Assembly (NCBI GenBank): GCA_009691845.1
Contig: SIAJ01000017.1
Location: forward strand, 1-64,000
Direction: 5' to 3'
Source: Gemmataceae bacterium
Lineage (GTDB): Bacteria > Planctomycetota > Planctomycetia > Gemmatales > Gemmataceae
Length of the DNA stretch: 64,000 bases
This document shows, in pieces, positions 34,801 to 41,635 of the stretch. Position 1 is the stretch's first letter. Each line of letters starts with the position of its first letter. A program made the translations under genes and the position numbers. Under the pieces are notes generated by a model. That model was not told the DNA's origin and did no database searches. It worked only from the letters and a program-made list of their open reading frames with translations.

Positions 34801-35585
34801 GCCTGTTCGGCATCCTGATAACGGCCGACATCGCGAAGCAAAATTCCCAGGTTATTGAGGCTGTCGGCTGTCGTGGGATGATCGGGTCCGTTCACTTTTT
34901 CCCGAATCTCGAGTGCTCGGCGATGGCTGTCTTCCGCATCTTTGTGTCGATCAAGTTCGTGCAGCGTCAGGCCCAGGTTGCTCAAGCTTTGTGCGACGAC
35001 CAGGCTTTCGGAGCCTTCCGTCTTCTGGCGAATGATCAGGCTGCGGCGATACAACCGCTCGGCTTCTTCATTCTTCCCTTGCTTGCTGGCGAGAATCGCC
35101 AGGTCGTTCAGGGAGTCGCCCACTTCCGTCGTGTCTTCCCCTTCGCCTTTAGCCTTCTCGCGAATTTCCAGGGCCCGCTTCAGGAGCTTGTCGGCTGTTT
35201 CGTACTTGCCCAGTTCCACTGTCACATTGCCCAAGCTGGACAGAGCGATCGCGACGTTCAAATCCTCGGCACCGCTTAGTTTCTCCACGATTTTCAGATT
35301 GCGCGCGTAGATCTTCTCGGCTTCGTCGAACTTGTTCTGGCGGTCGTACAGCTCGCCGTGCGCGTTTAACAACAAGGCGGTATTCTTGTGCTCCTCGCCG
35401 TGAACGAGAAGTGCAAGTTCCAGCCCGCGTTTGTATTCCTTATCCGCCTCGACATAGTTCAAGGCGGCCTTGAACTCGTTCGCACGGTTGTAGGCAAGTA
35501 CGACATCGCTCGCGCTTTGGGCCAGGGATGTGGCACCCAGAAGGAGCAGGGCGGCAAACGACAATCGGTAGGCGCGCAGAGTCAT
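31887..35585 (-). CDS. Exported TPR protein with C-terminal CHAT domain lacking the catalytic Cys
   Basis: 1232 residues: signal peptide (LSFAALLLLGATSLAQS), then about fourteen 42-residue tetratricopeptide repeats of the TPR-10/TPR-12 type (for example SLNNLGILLRDVGRYQDAEQ) to about residue 620, then a helical region and a CHAT caspase-like domain from about 760. The CHAT His is present (LVLATHSFH, His1083), but the motif normally reading SAC(E/D)TG is SGSDATKAG, with Ser1144 (codon 32156-32154) at the cysteine position. An extra beta-rich segment of about 80 residues (GNLIGQGTWKQAGDLV) is inserted in the CHAT domain. It is more likely a scaffold than a protease. Confidence 0.88.
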   Translation of the reverse strand: MTLRAYRLSFAALLLLGATSLAQSASDVVLAYNRANEFKAALNYVEADKEYKRGLELALLVHGEEHKNTALLLNAHGELYDRQNKFDEAEKIYARNLKIVEKLSGAEDLNVAIALSSLGNVTVELGKYETADKLLKRALEIREKAKGEGEDTTEVGDSLNDLAILASKQGKNEEAERLYRRSLIIRQKTEGSESLVVAQSLSNLGLTLHELDRHKDAEDSHRRALEIREKVNGPDHPTTADSLNNLGILLRDVGRYQDAEQAHRRALNIREVALSADSVRTISSASNLAVVCADQGKFAEAAGWFMRALASYERVYGVDHPTVSDTLGSLGLLERARGRNAEAERYLLRSLAVAENVYGPVSQSIVPKINNLAALQTERSKFAEAEVLYRRSLAIHEKAVGSDHPAVSASLTDLANLAVERGQPTDAQTLLERSLKIREKAYGSEHPAVHDAVNSLAVVANKAGDRKAAEAFYRRNVVLMEKLFGTGHLAYAETVFSLAGFHASAGQHVEAEAGYQQVLTIFEKHLGALHPNVANTQMLLGTTLRNQGKLAAAREMHQRARAMSQKIFGLDHPTVNANISHLATDAWMDGKTKDAAGLFDEHRRSARRFLMRDLPYLPEAEQREFIVQSEVETFAKALTLGRDRATESGMARRSAEWLLNGKNAALESRTLRARLERDLTDPEARQALSEVQDLRSREAVLLVQEGGPATMNARKQRAEMRFRRRILEQTLGGPSATLFPPWVDLDEVRSAMPAGSLFVDIARFHPARISGRPGEPAWDTTHYVAWVIPPTGPITVVDLGEAAPIDAAIQTARLEIADGVRVAQQLGEAQAEKKLREVLTKLADRVLKPFASQLQGVKNLILSPDGDLWLVPWAALPIDGDRYLVEAMTPRLVHSGRDLLKPETYKGETSAPLVVADPSFDAAPVAGLPRLAGTEAKGRLGSFDATFVFGLAGKLSVRIPEGNLIGQGTWKQAGDLVIMETERSVYTSKIVGRELKGERRLKEKNDVLPDGFVLELETSETRPVAAAATRAGPLSASRKHGETTAALLKELTTVEARLLIEAGATEQAVKAATRPKLLVLATHSFHLPASSPKGDDPFVRSGLYLAGSNRGAEAREGQEDGVLSAAEIVGLDLRGTRMVVLSGSDATKAGDAVAGLRQAFRMAGTASVLSTLWPSIDAESTRLLNRFYSRLALEESASLALADMQREAILARRKANGAAHPYSWAAFTMTGR

Positions 35586-35813
35586 GCGTCACATCCTTGT
35601 GAGCAAGGCGGAAGGTCCGGCGAGATTATGCCCGGAGTTGGAATAAAAAGGTAGCCGAACCGGTAATCCGCGCAAAGCGCGTGAGACGCGGGAGATCGAT
35701 GCGATTTTTGGTTTTGGGCAATCTCTGGCCGTATTGGTCAGCTCTTCCAACCACTCCTTGACAATAAACGGCTTTACGTGCGTGGGATTTCTTTTCTCCT
35801 TCGGGCCGGTCTT

Positions 35814-37052
35814 TTAGCTCATCATGCTCAGTTCAAAGGATCGCGGAATCGAACTCTGTTGCTCAACCTCGCGCGGCTTCGGCCCCACTTCCGGTTTCGC
35901 GTTTTCATCGCGAATTCCGGTGATCTTGCCTTCCGGTATCACAAGATCGACCGCCGTCTTACTCGCGGACGTCGCAACCGCGACATTTCCGGCAGCATCC
36001 TTGGCCGTGATCTTGATGAAGACCTCAGGCGCGATCCCCTTCGGCAATGTCCAATCGAATGAATTCCCCGATAGCGGGGTTGGATGGATGGCTATCCATG
36101 TCTCGCCATCCACGCTGTAATCGAGTTTTACCCCTTCCGCCGAGGGATTCTTGTCCGTGGACTGCCAGCGAATCTTGATGCGATCACTCGCGTCTTGGAT
36201 TGCTTCGGGCGAGAAGATCTTGACCTTCGGAGGCAGCGTGTCCAACCAAAGCTCGAAGTCAACAACCTGTCCCATGCGCGGCTCCGCCGAACGCTGTCCG
36301 GTCTCACTCACCAAGACAAGCCGAAAGCCGTAGTACCCATCTTCGTTCAACTTGGCTTGGTACGGTGATTTGGCACCCGGACGGCTATCGTGTTTCTTCC
36401 ATTTATTCCCTTCGTGTGTAACCCAGAGTTCCGTCGAAGCTATTTGTGAGAGCCCAGCTTTCGAGACTTCAAAGTCCAGTTCCACATCGCGCCGATTCAC
36501 TAATCGCCTCTGCTTCGACTCGCGAATCTTCGGAACATCAATGACGGGCGGAGGCGGAAGTTCCGGTAAACTCACAACCGGCTCAGGCGGGGTCGCTGCT
36601 GCTAGACGTGGCGTCGGCCCCATCAAGGGGATCGGGTTCATTCCGTGAAGCGGAGCGCCGCTCTTCTTCGCATCCACCAACACGGCCGGAACTGGCTCGG
36701 GTTCGCCCAGGATCGTCGTCTTGTGGCCCAGTTGTTTCCTGATGATCTGAAAAGTCAGGTCGTTCGGGTCGGGATCCGCCTGCGAGTCGGGGATAGACGT
36801 TGTGAGTTTTTCAAAGTCAATCTTCAGGGTGTGCTCTTCCTTGCTGTTCGAGACGAGTTGAATCGACGGTGGCACGACGAGCTTACCCGTCGTCGTCTTC
36901 GCAGGAACCGGCAAAGTAGGCTTTGCAGCTTGCTGAACTGTTGGCTGGGTGGATTCCGAACGAAAGCTCGGCGGGTTCCCGAGCACATAGCCCGCCAAGA
37001 ACGCACTAACGAGACCTGCACCAAACAAGGCACCACGCAGAAATGCAGACAT
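35814..37052 (-). CDS. Membrane-anchored hypothetical protein with Ig-like region
   Basis: 412 residues from ATG 37052 (GGGGG upstream); a start at 37070 is also possible. One N-terminal membrane segment (LRGALFGAGLVSAFLAGYVLG) is followed by a proline-rich linker. The C-terminal half is beta-rich: RRDVELDFEVSKAGLSQIA, WTLPKGIAPEVFIKITAKD and AAGNVAVAT, the last typical of Ig-like or fibronectin-like modules. The function is unknown; it probably faces the periplasm or cell surface. A 228-base spacer separates it from the CHAT gene. Confidence 0.72.
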   Translation of the reverse strand: MSAFLRGALFGAGLVSAFLAGYVLGNPPSFRSESTQPTVQQAAKPTLPVPAKTTTGKLVVPPSIQLVSNSKEEHTLKIDFEKLTTSIPDSQADPDPNDLTFQIIRKQLGHKTTILGEPEPVPAVLVDAKKSGAPLHGMNPIPLMGPTPRLAAATPPEPVVSLPELPPPPVIDVPKIRESKQRRLVNRRDVELDFEVSKAGLSQIASTELWVTHEGNKWKKHDSRPGAKSPYQAKLNEDGYYGFRLVLVSETGQRSAEPRMGQVVDFELWLDTLPPKVKIFSPEAIQDASDRIKIRWQSTDKNPSAEGVKLDYSVDGETWIAIHPTPLSGNSFDWTLPKGIAPEVFIKITAKDAAGNVAVATSASKTAVDLVIPEGKITGIRDENAKPEVGPKPREVEQQSSIPRSFELSMMS

Positions 37053-37211
37053 GTCAATACCCCCATCCATGAGGCCGAATTCGGTGTTGAGTATAGGTAA
37101 GATGTGCAAGTTTTGTAAAGGCGAGTCCGAGTCTCATCTCATCTTCACGCTTCATACATCCAGCATTCGCCTTCGCGACGTATCCTTCAGCTGACAAAGG
37201 AGGGTTCCATC

Positions 37212-37928
37212 TTGCTCGATGCCCTGATCATTTCCGACCTGCACCTGGGCAGCGATAATTGCCAGGCCAAGGCACTACAGCAGTTTCTCGAAGACATCCA
37301 TGAAGGCAGCACTCGCACCCAGAAACTCATCTTGAACGGCGACGTGTTCGATTCCATCGACTTTCGTCGCTTGAAGAAGCACCACTGGAAGGTCCTCTCG
37401 CTCATTCGCAAGCTCTCCGACCACATCGAAATCGTATGGATCAACGGCAATCACGATGGTTCGGCTGAGATCATCTCGCATCTGCTCGGCGTCGAGGTTC
37501 GCGACGAGATCATCCTCGAAAGCGGCGGTCGCAAGATTTTGCTCCATCATGGGCATCGGTTCGACAAATTCATCGATGACCATCCGATTCTGACGGCCAT
37601 AGGAGACTTCATTTATCGCATGTTGCAGAAGCTCGATTCCTCGCACTCGTTTGCCCGCTCCGCGAAGAAGAAGAGCAAGATCTTCCTTCGTTGCACCGCC
37701 AAGATCGAATCCCGTTCCATCGAGTACGCCAAAAAACTGGGCTGCGATGCGGTCTGTTGTAGCCACACGCACGTGCCGGTCGCCAACGAATCGGGCGAGA
37801 TTGCCTATTACAACAGCGGCTGCTGGACCGAGAAACCCTGCCATTACCTCTCGGTGCGCTGTGGAGAGATCTCGGTTCGAGAGTACGAATTCGCCGAAGT
37901 CTACGAGCCGATGCTGGTCGCATCGTGA
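37212..37928 (+). CDS. LpxH-like metallophosphoesterase
   Basis: 238 residues from TTG 37212, supported by a strong AAAGGAGG upstream. Calcineurin-like metal-binding motifs are complete: ISDLHLGSD, LNGDVFDSID, INGNHDG, HHGHRFDKF and CCSHTHVPV. The closest pattern is UDP-2,3-diacylglucosamine pyrophosphatase (LpxH/LpxI-type) and related phosphoesterases, which would place it in lipid A or other glycolipid synthesis, at the inner face of the membrane. No other lipid A gene is in the window, so the assignment rests on motif pattern. It is followed at 22 bases by an ABC transporter ATPase. Confidence 0.83.
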   Translation: MLDALIISDLHLGSDNCQAKALQQFLEDIHEGSTRTQKLILNGDVFDSIDFRRLKKHHWKVLSLIRKLSDHIEIVWINGNHDGSAEIISHLLGVEVRDEIILESGGRKILLHHGHRFDKFIDDHPILTAIGDFIYRMLQKLDSSHSFARSAKKKSKIFLRCTAKIESRSIEYAKKLGCDAVCCSHTHVPVANESGEIAYYNSGCWTEKPCHYLSVRCGEISVREYEFAEVYEPMLVAS

Positions 37929-37949
37929 GTCATCCAGCACAATGGACAA

Positions 37950-38615
37950 ATGTCTGAGCCGCTCGTTTCCACGCACGATTTGCACAAGAGCTATGGATCG
38001 GTCCACGTACTGCGTGGCGTATCGATCGAAATGCAACCCGGTGAACGGCTCGCGATTCTCGGCAAATCGGGCTCGGGAAAATCAACTTTGCTGCATCTGC
38101 TCGGCGGGCTCGACATGCCGTCTTCGGGTCGATTGCGGGTCGCGGGCCTCGATCTGGGCAGTATTTCCCGTAACGAATGTGCCGAGTTTCGCCTGACCAC
38201 GGTCGGCATTGTGTTTCAGGCGTTCCATCTCATTTCGAATCGCACCGCCCTTGAAAATGTCGAGTTGCCGATGATGTTTGCGGCCCAGTCTCGGCGAGCA
38301 CGAAGAAAGCAGGCATCCGCGGCCCTTGCTGCCGTTGGCCTGACGGATCGCCTTCGGCATCGGCCGGCGGAACTGTCGGGTGGCGAACGCCAACGTGTGG
38401 CCGTTGCCCGGGCAATGGTGAACCGGCCCCGTTTGTTGCTCGCCGACGAACCGACCGGGAACCTCGATTCGTCAACTGGCGAAGAAGTGATGGCCGAGAT
38501 TCAACGGCAGATCAAGCTCGTGAACGCGGCTCTCGTTCTGGTCACGCACGACGAAGACTTGGCCCGACGATCCAGCGATCGAGTCCTGCGAATGCAGGAC
38601 GGCGTGCTGGCGTAG
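37950..38615 (+). CDS. LolD-like ABC transporter ATP-binding protein
   Basis: 221 residues, typical for the MacB/LolD/FtsE group. Walker A GKSGSGKST, Q-loop FQAFHLI, signature LSGGERQRVAVARAM, Walker B RLLLADEPTGNLD and H-loop LVTHDED are all intact. It would energise a lipoprotein-releasing or efflux complex at the inner membrane, but the FtsX-like permease that usually neighbours it is absent here. It shares a short intergenic space with the phosphoesterase. Confidence 0.92.
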   Translation: MSEPLVSTHDLHKSYGSVHVLRGVSIEMQPGERLAILGKSGSGKSTLLHLLGGLDMPSSGRLRVAGLDLGSISRNECAEFRLTTVGIVFQAFHLISNRTALENVELPMMFAAQSRRARRKQASAALAAVGLTDRLRHRPAELSGGERQRVAVARAMVNRPRLLLADEPTGNLDSSTGEEVMAEIQRQIKLVNAALVLVTHDEDLARRSSDRVLRMQDGVLA

Positions 38616-38663
38616 ATTGTGGACGTTCTCTCCGCAAACGTGAGGCAGACGATCCAGCCTCAG

Positions 38664-38777
38664 AAATGTGGCGGCAGGCCTCCAGGCCTGCCGATTCGAG
38701 GTCCCTGAAAAATGCTACATTCCCCGCAGTTTTCTGACGCACAGGCCCGGAGGCCTATGCCATGTGGATTCTTGCAC
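38664..38777 (-). repeat. Dispersed GGCCTCC/GGCAGGCCTGG element, copy 2
   Basis: Inverted relative to 8889-8990, with the same blocks: GTGCAAGAATCC, GCATAGGCCTCC, CAGAAAAC, CGGCAGGCCTGGAGGCCTGCCG and CCACATTTCTG when read on the minus strand. This copy has a perfect GGCAGGCCTGGAGGCCTGCC palindrome at its core. Confidence 0.7.
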
Positions 38778-38784
38778 TAAGAAC

Positions 38785-40167
38785 TCATGCGAACAGATCC
38801 AGCAACGGCTGGCCCGTGCTGAGCGGCTTCGACAGCCCGTCCTTCGTCACCTTCGATTCGTAATTCACACCCAGCGCGTGATAGATCGTCGCGCTAAAAT
38901 CCTGCGGCTTAACTGGCTTATCCTTCACGTAAGCCCCGATCTTGTCGGATTCGCCGTAGACCATGCCGCCACTGATGCCACCCCCTGCGAGAATCGCAGA
39001 GTAGCAGTGCGGCCAGTGTTGCCGACCGGGGATACCGTTGTTCTGATTGATGCGCGGCGTCCGGCCGAACTCCCCCATGCAAACGATAAGCGTGTCGTCT
39101 AACATGCCGCGATCCTTCAAGTCTTCGATCAAGGCGGAAAGAGCATGATCGAGTACCGGCAGACAGTAACCCATGCCGTACGAGCCGTTGCCGAATGCGT
39201 TACCCATGCCCATCTCGGCTCCATGCATGTCCCAACTCGAACTCGGCGGCCCGTTGTTTTGCACTTGAGTCGGCGAAGGCCCGGTCCAGCCGTTCACCGT
39301 CACGAAGCCCACGCCCGATTCGACCAGTCGACGAGCGAGAAGTAGATTTTGCCCGAGGGCATTGTTCCCATATCGATCGCGGAGCTTGGGATCTTCGCGC
39401 TCGACCTTGAAAGCTTCGCGCGGCCCAGGCGACGTGGCCAACTCAAAACCCTTGCCGTGAATGTCACGCCAGTTGCCCCCTTCGCTACGTGAACGTTCAA
39501 TGCTTTCCAACAAGGACCTTCGATCGGTCATGCGGGCGGGCGTTTCGCGCACCTCGAAAACATCGGGGGCCTTGAAGGTCTTCATGGCCGGATGATTGTC
39601 AGCCGCACCAACGAACAGCGGAGCATACGGGGCACCAAGGTTCCCTCCTGTCGCAAGGTTCGGAGCGCAGAATACAGGATCGCCCACGCACTTGATGAGC
39701 CAAACGTAGGAGGCGCCGTTGCGCTCGCTGGGCCTTACCTTCGAGAGTACGGAGCCGATGTACGGCGAATCCAGCGATGCTCCGGCCTGCCCACTCAGCA
39801 AGTTGTGCATGGCATCGAAGTGATTGCTGATATTGCCCGGGTGCGTCATCGAGCGGATGAGCGAGAAGTGCTTGGTCTGTTGAGCGAGCCGCGTGTGCAA
39901 CTCGCTAATGCGCATGCCAGGCACGGCCGTGGCAATCGGATTGTACGGCCCGCGAATTTCGGCTGGCGCCGAGGGTTTCAGGTCCCAAGTATCAAGATGG
40001 CTCGGCCCGCCGCACAGCAGAATGAAGATGCACGCTTTCTCTTTCGCGGGCTTGCCGGAGTCGCTGCCGCCCACGCGTGCCGCGACCATTCCGGGCGAGC
40101 CCATGGAGAGTGCGCTTAGCCCGCCAAGCTGCAGAAGACGACGACGAGAGAGGGTGGGAGCGTTCAT
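38785..40167 (-). CDS. Tat-exported DUF1501 protein
   Basis: 460 residues from ATG 40167 (GAGGAAG upstream) with a twin-arginine signal (SRRRLLQLGGLSALSMG). The DUF1501 pattern is clear: ACIFILLCGGPSHLDTWDLK, ISELHTRLAQQTKHFSLIRS, and the C-terminal CMGEFGRTPRINQNNGIPGR plus HWPHCYSAILAGGGI. DUF1501 has an alkaline-phosphatase-like (sulfatase-superfamily) fold and is usually encoded beside a DUF1549/DUF1553 gene; this copy is solitary. The role is undefined; export to the periplasm is predicted. Confidence 0.92.
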   Translation of the reverse strand: MNAPTLSRRRLLQLGGLSALSMGSPGMVAARVGGSDSGKPAKEKACIFILLCGGPSHLDTWDLKPSAPAEIRGPYNPIATAVPGMRISELHTRLAQQTKHFSLIRSMTHPGNISNHFDAMHNLLSGQAGASLDSPYIGSVLSKVRPSERNGASYVWLIKCVGDPVFCAPNLATGGNLGAPYAPLFVGAADNHPAMKTFKAPDVFEVRETPARMTDRRSLLESIERSRSEGGNWRDIHGKGFELATSPGPREAFKVEREDPKLRDRYGNNALGQNLLLARRLVESGVGFVTVNGWTGPSPTQVQNNGPPSSSWDMHGAEMGMGNAFGNGSYGMGYCLPVLDHALSALIEDLKDRGMLDDTLIVCMGEFGRTPRINQNNGIPGRQHWPHCYSAILAGGGISGGMVYGESDKIGAYVKDKPVKPQDFSATIYHALGVNYESKVTKDGLSKPLSTGQPLLDLFA

Positions 40168-40381
40168 GGAGACTTCCTCTTCAAGCAAGGTTGAGGCAGG
40201 TTAAATCAGGATACCCGATCGGCGAGTGCTTGTCAGGATCAAGACGCTGGCCGACATTCGAACCGCACAAGAGTAGTAATTTGCGGGTTCCAAAAGCGAA
40301 CTCGCTTTTGAAGATTATGAGGAGACTTCCGAAAATCGTTGTGGCCCAGGTTTTCAGCCCGAACCACGCGAACCGACAACC

Positions 40382-40759
40382 TCACGCCGGCGACCAGCCT
40401 TTGCGGTCGTTCGCTTGTTTCGCCGGTTCCGGCATCGCGTCGCGAATGACTTGTTCGAGTTGATCGAGGTACTCGCGGAACTTGGCTCGGCCTTCCGTCG
40501 TAATGCGAACCACGGTGAGTGGCCGATTCCCTCTCGTGCCTTTCGATACCTCGACCAGGCCGGCCTCTTGCAAGATGGCTACGTGCCCGCTCAGGTTGCC
40601 ATCCGTCAGCGAGCATAGGTCCTTGAGATCGTTGAACGAAATGCCTTCGACCCGCGCGAGCAGGCTGGTGAGAATGCCAAGCCGGGCCTTCTCGTGGATG
40701 ACGCGATCCAGGCCTTCGTAGGCATAGCGGCCCTGGTTCGGCTTCTTAGAAGTCGCCAC
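40382..40759 (-). CDS. Winged-helix transcriptional regulator
   Basis: 125 residues from GTG 40759, which overlaps the end of the preceding gene, so the two are translationally coupled. The winged-helix core is visible: EKARLGILTSLLARVEGISFND, LCSLTDGNLSGHVAILQEAG and a VEVSKGTRGNRPLTVVRIT wing, typical of the MarR/ArsR-like HTH_27 group that represses its own operon. It probably binds the palindrome at 41375-41391. The target ligand is unknown. Nothing lies downstream except a 214-base spacer to the DUF1501 gene. Confidence 0.87.
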   Translation of the reverse strand: MATSKKPNQGRYAYEGLDRVIHEKARLGILTSLLARVEGISFNDLKDLCSLTDGNLSGHVAILQEAGLVEVSKGTRGNRPLTVVRITTEGRAKFREYLDQLEQVIRDAMPEPAKQANDRKGWSPA

Positions 40760-41360
40760 GTTTGCGCTCCAATGTCCAGTACAACACTCCCGCCGATAAC
40801 AACTGTCCGAAGCCAAAAGGCAACGCCATCGCCAGGGGAGACAGGGCGTCCGCACCCCGAGCGAGGATCAGCGTGAGTAGTCCAGAAACCAGGTAGAAGA
40901 CACCAACCGCGAATGCAGGCCTCGGCAACAACCGACAGGACGCGAACACACCCTGGCTGAAGAAGACCTGCCACAATCCGGGTAACAACCACGCTGATGC
41001 AGGAGCAACGCGCATGATTACAGCAGTGACGGCCGCCGCTCCCACTAGACACGGAATGAACTGACCGATCGCCAGCCACGTGATGGGCCGCGTTTCCGAA
41101 GTCCCCGCCACCCGATCGCGAAGGAACATCGTCAAGCCCGCGATGGCAACGCTCAGCAGTGCCACGCCCGACCACAGAGCAACGTAACCGGCCACGTCCT
41201 GCTCGGGCCTCGGCAAGAAAGTCGCCTGCATCGAACCCACAATCATCGCAAGCAAGGCCGAGCCAGCGACCGGCAAGGAGCGATAGCCGCGAAAAACCTC
41301 CGTCTGGGCCATTCGTTGCCGAATGGTCGAAATGCTTTCGAGTGCTTCGCGCAGGTCCAT
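40746..41360 (-). CDS. Polytopic membrane protein of regulator operon
   Basis: 204 residues from ATG 41360 (GGGGGA upstream). It starts MDLREALESISTIRQRMAQ, then has about six hydrophobic segments (for example LLSVAIAGLTMFLRD, FIPCLVGAAAVTAVIM). It is not assigned to a named family beyond resemblance to membrane proteins encoded with MarR-type winged-helix regulators in planctomycetes and proteobacteria. It is first in a two-gene unit, overlapping the regulator by 14 bases. Confidence 0.75.
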   Translation of the reverse strand: MDLREALESISTIRQRMAQTEVFRGYRSLPVAGSALLAMIVGSMQATFLPRPEQDVAGYVALWSGVALLSVAIAGLTMFLRDRVAGTSETRPITWLAIGQFIPCLVGAAAVTAVIMRVAPASAWLLPGLWQVFFSQGVFASCRLLPRPAFAVGVFYLVSGLLTLILARGADALSPLAMALPFGFGQLLSAGVLYWTLERKRGDF

Positions 41361-41374
41361 GCGTCCCCCATTTG

Positions 41375-41418
41375 ACTTTGTGTTGCAAAGTATACTCGAG
41401 AGGGCTGCGCTGGTGCAA
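41375..41418 (-). promoter_or_regulatory. Promoter with overlapping operator-like palindrome
   Basis: On the minus strand a -35-like TTGCAC (41418-41413) and a -10-like TATACT (41394-41389) are separated by 18 bases. The palindrome ACTTTG-CAACA-CAAAGT (41391-41375) overlaps the -10 and probable start site, where repressor binding would block transcription. It lies 15 bases before the first gene of the regulator operon. Confidence 0.55.
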
Positions 41419-41635
41419 GTGAATTTCGCAGATAGTTGGCATAGCCACACTCGCCAGAGTGCGGGTGGACCTTCCGCCAAAAATCGCTCGGAACGGCACG
41501 GCTCACAGGCGATCTGGCACGGCTACGAATTACCTTTGAATTCCGCGTGGCGACGTGGTACGAATACTAATGTCCTACCTGCCACACGGGCATCCCTGTG
41601 CCCGCCTGCCATTCGACCGTTGAGGTCATTCACCC

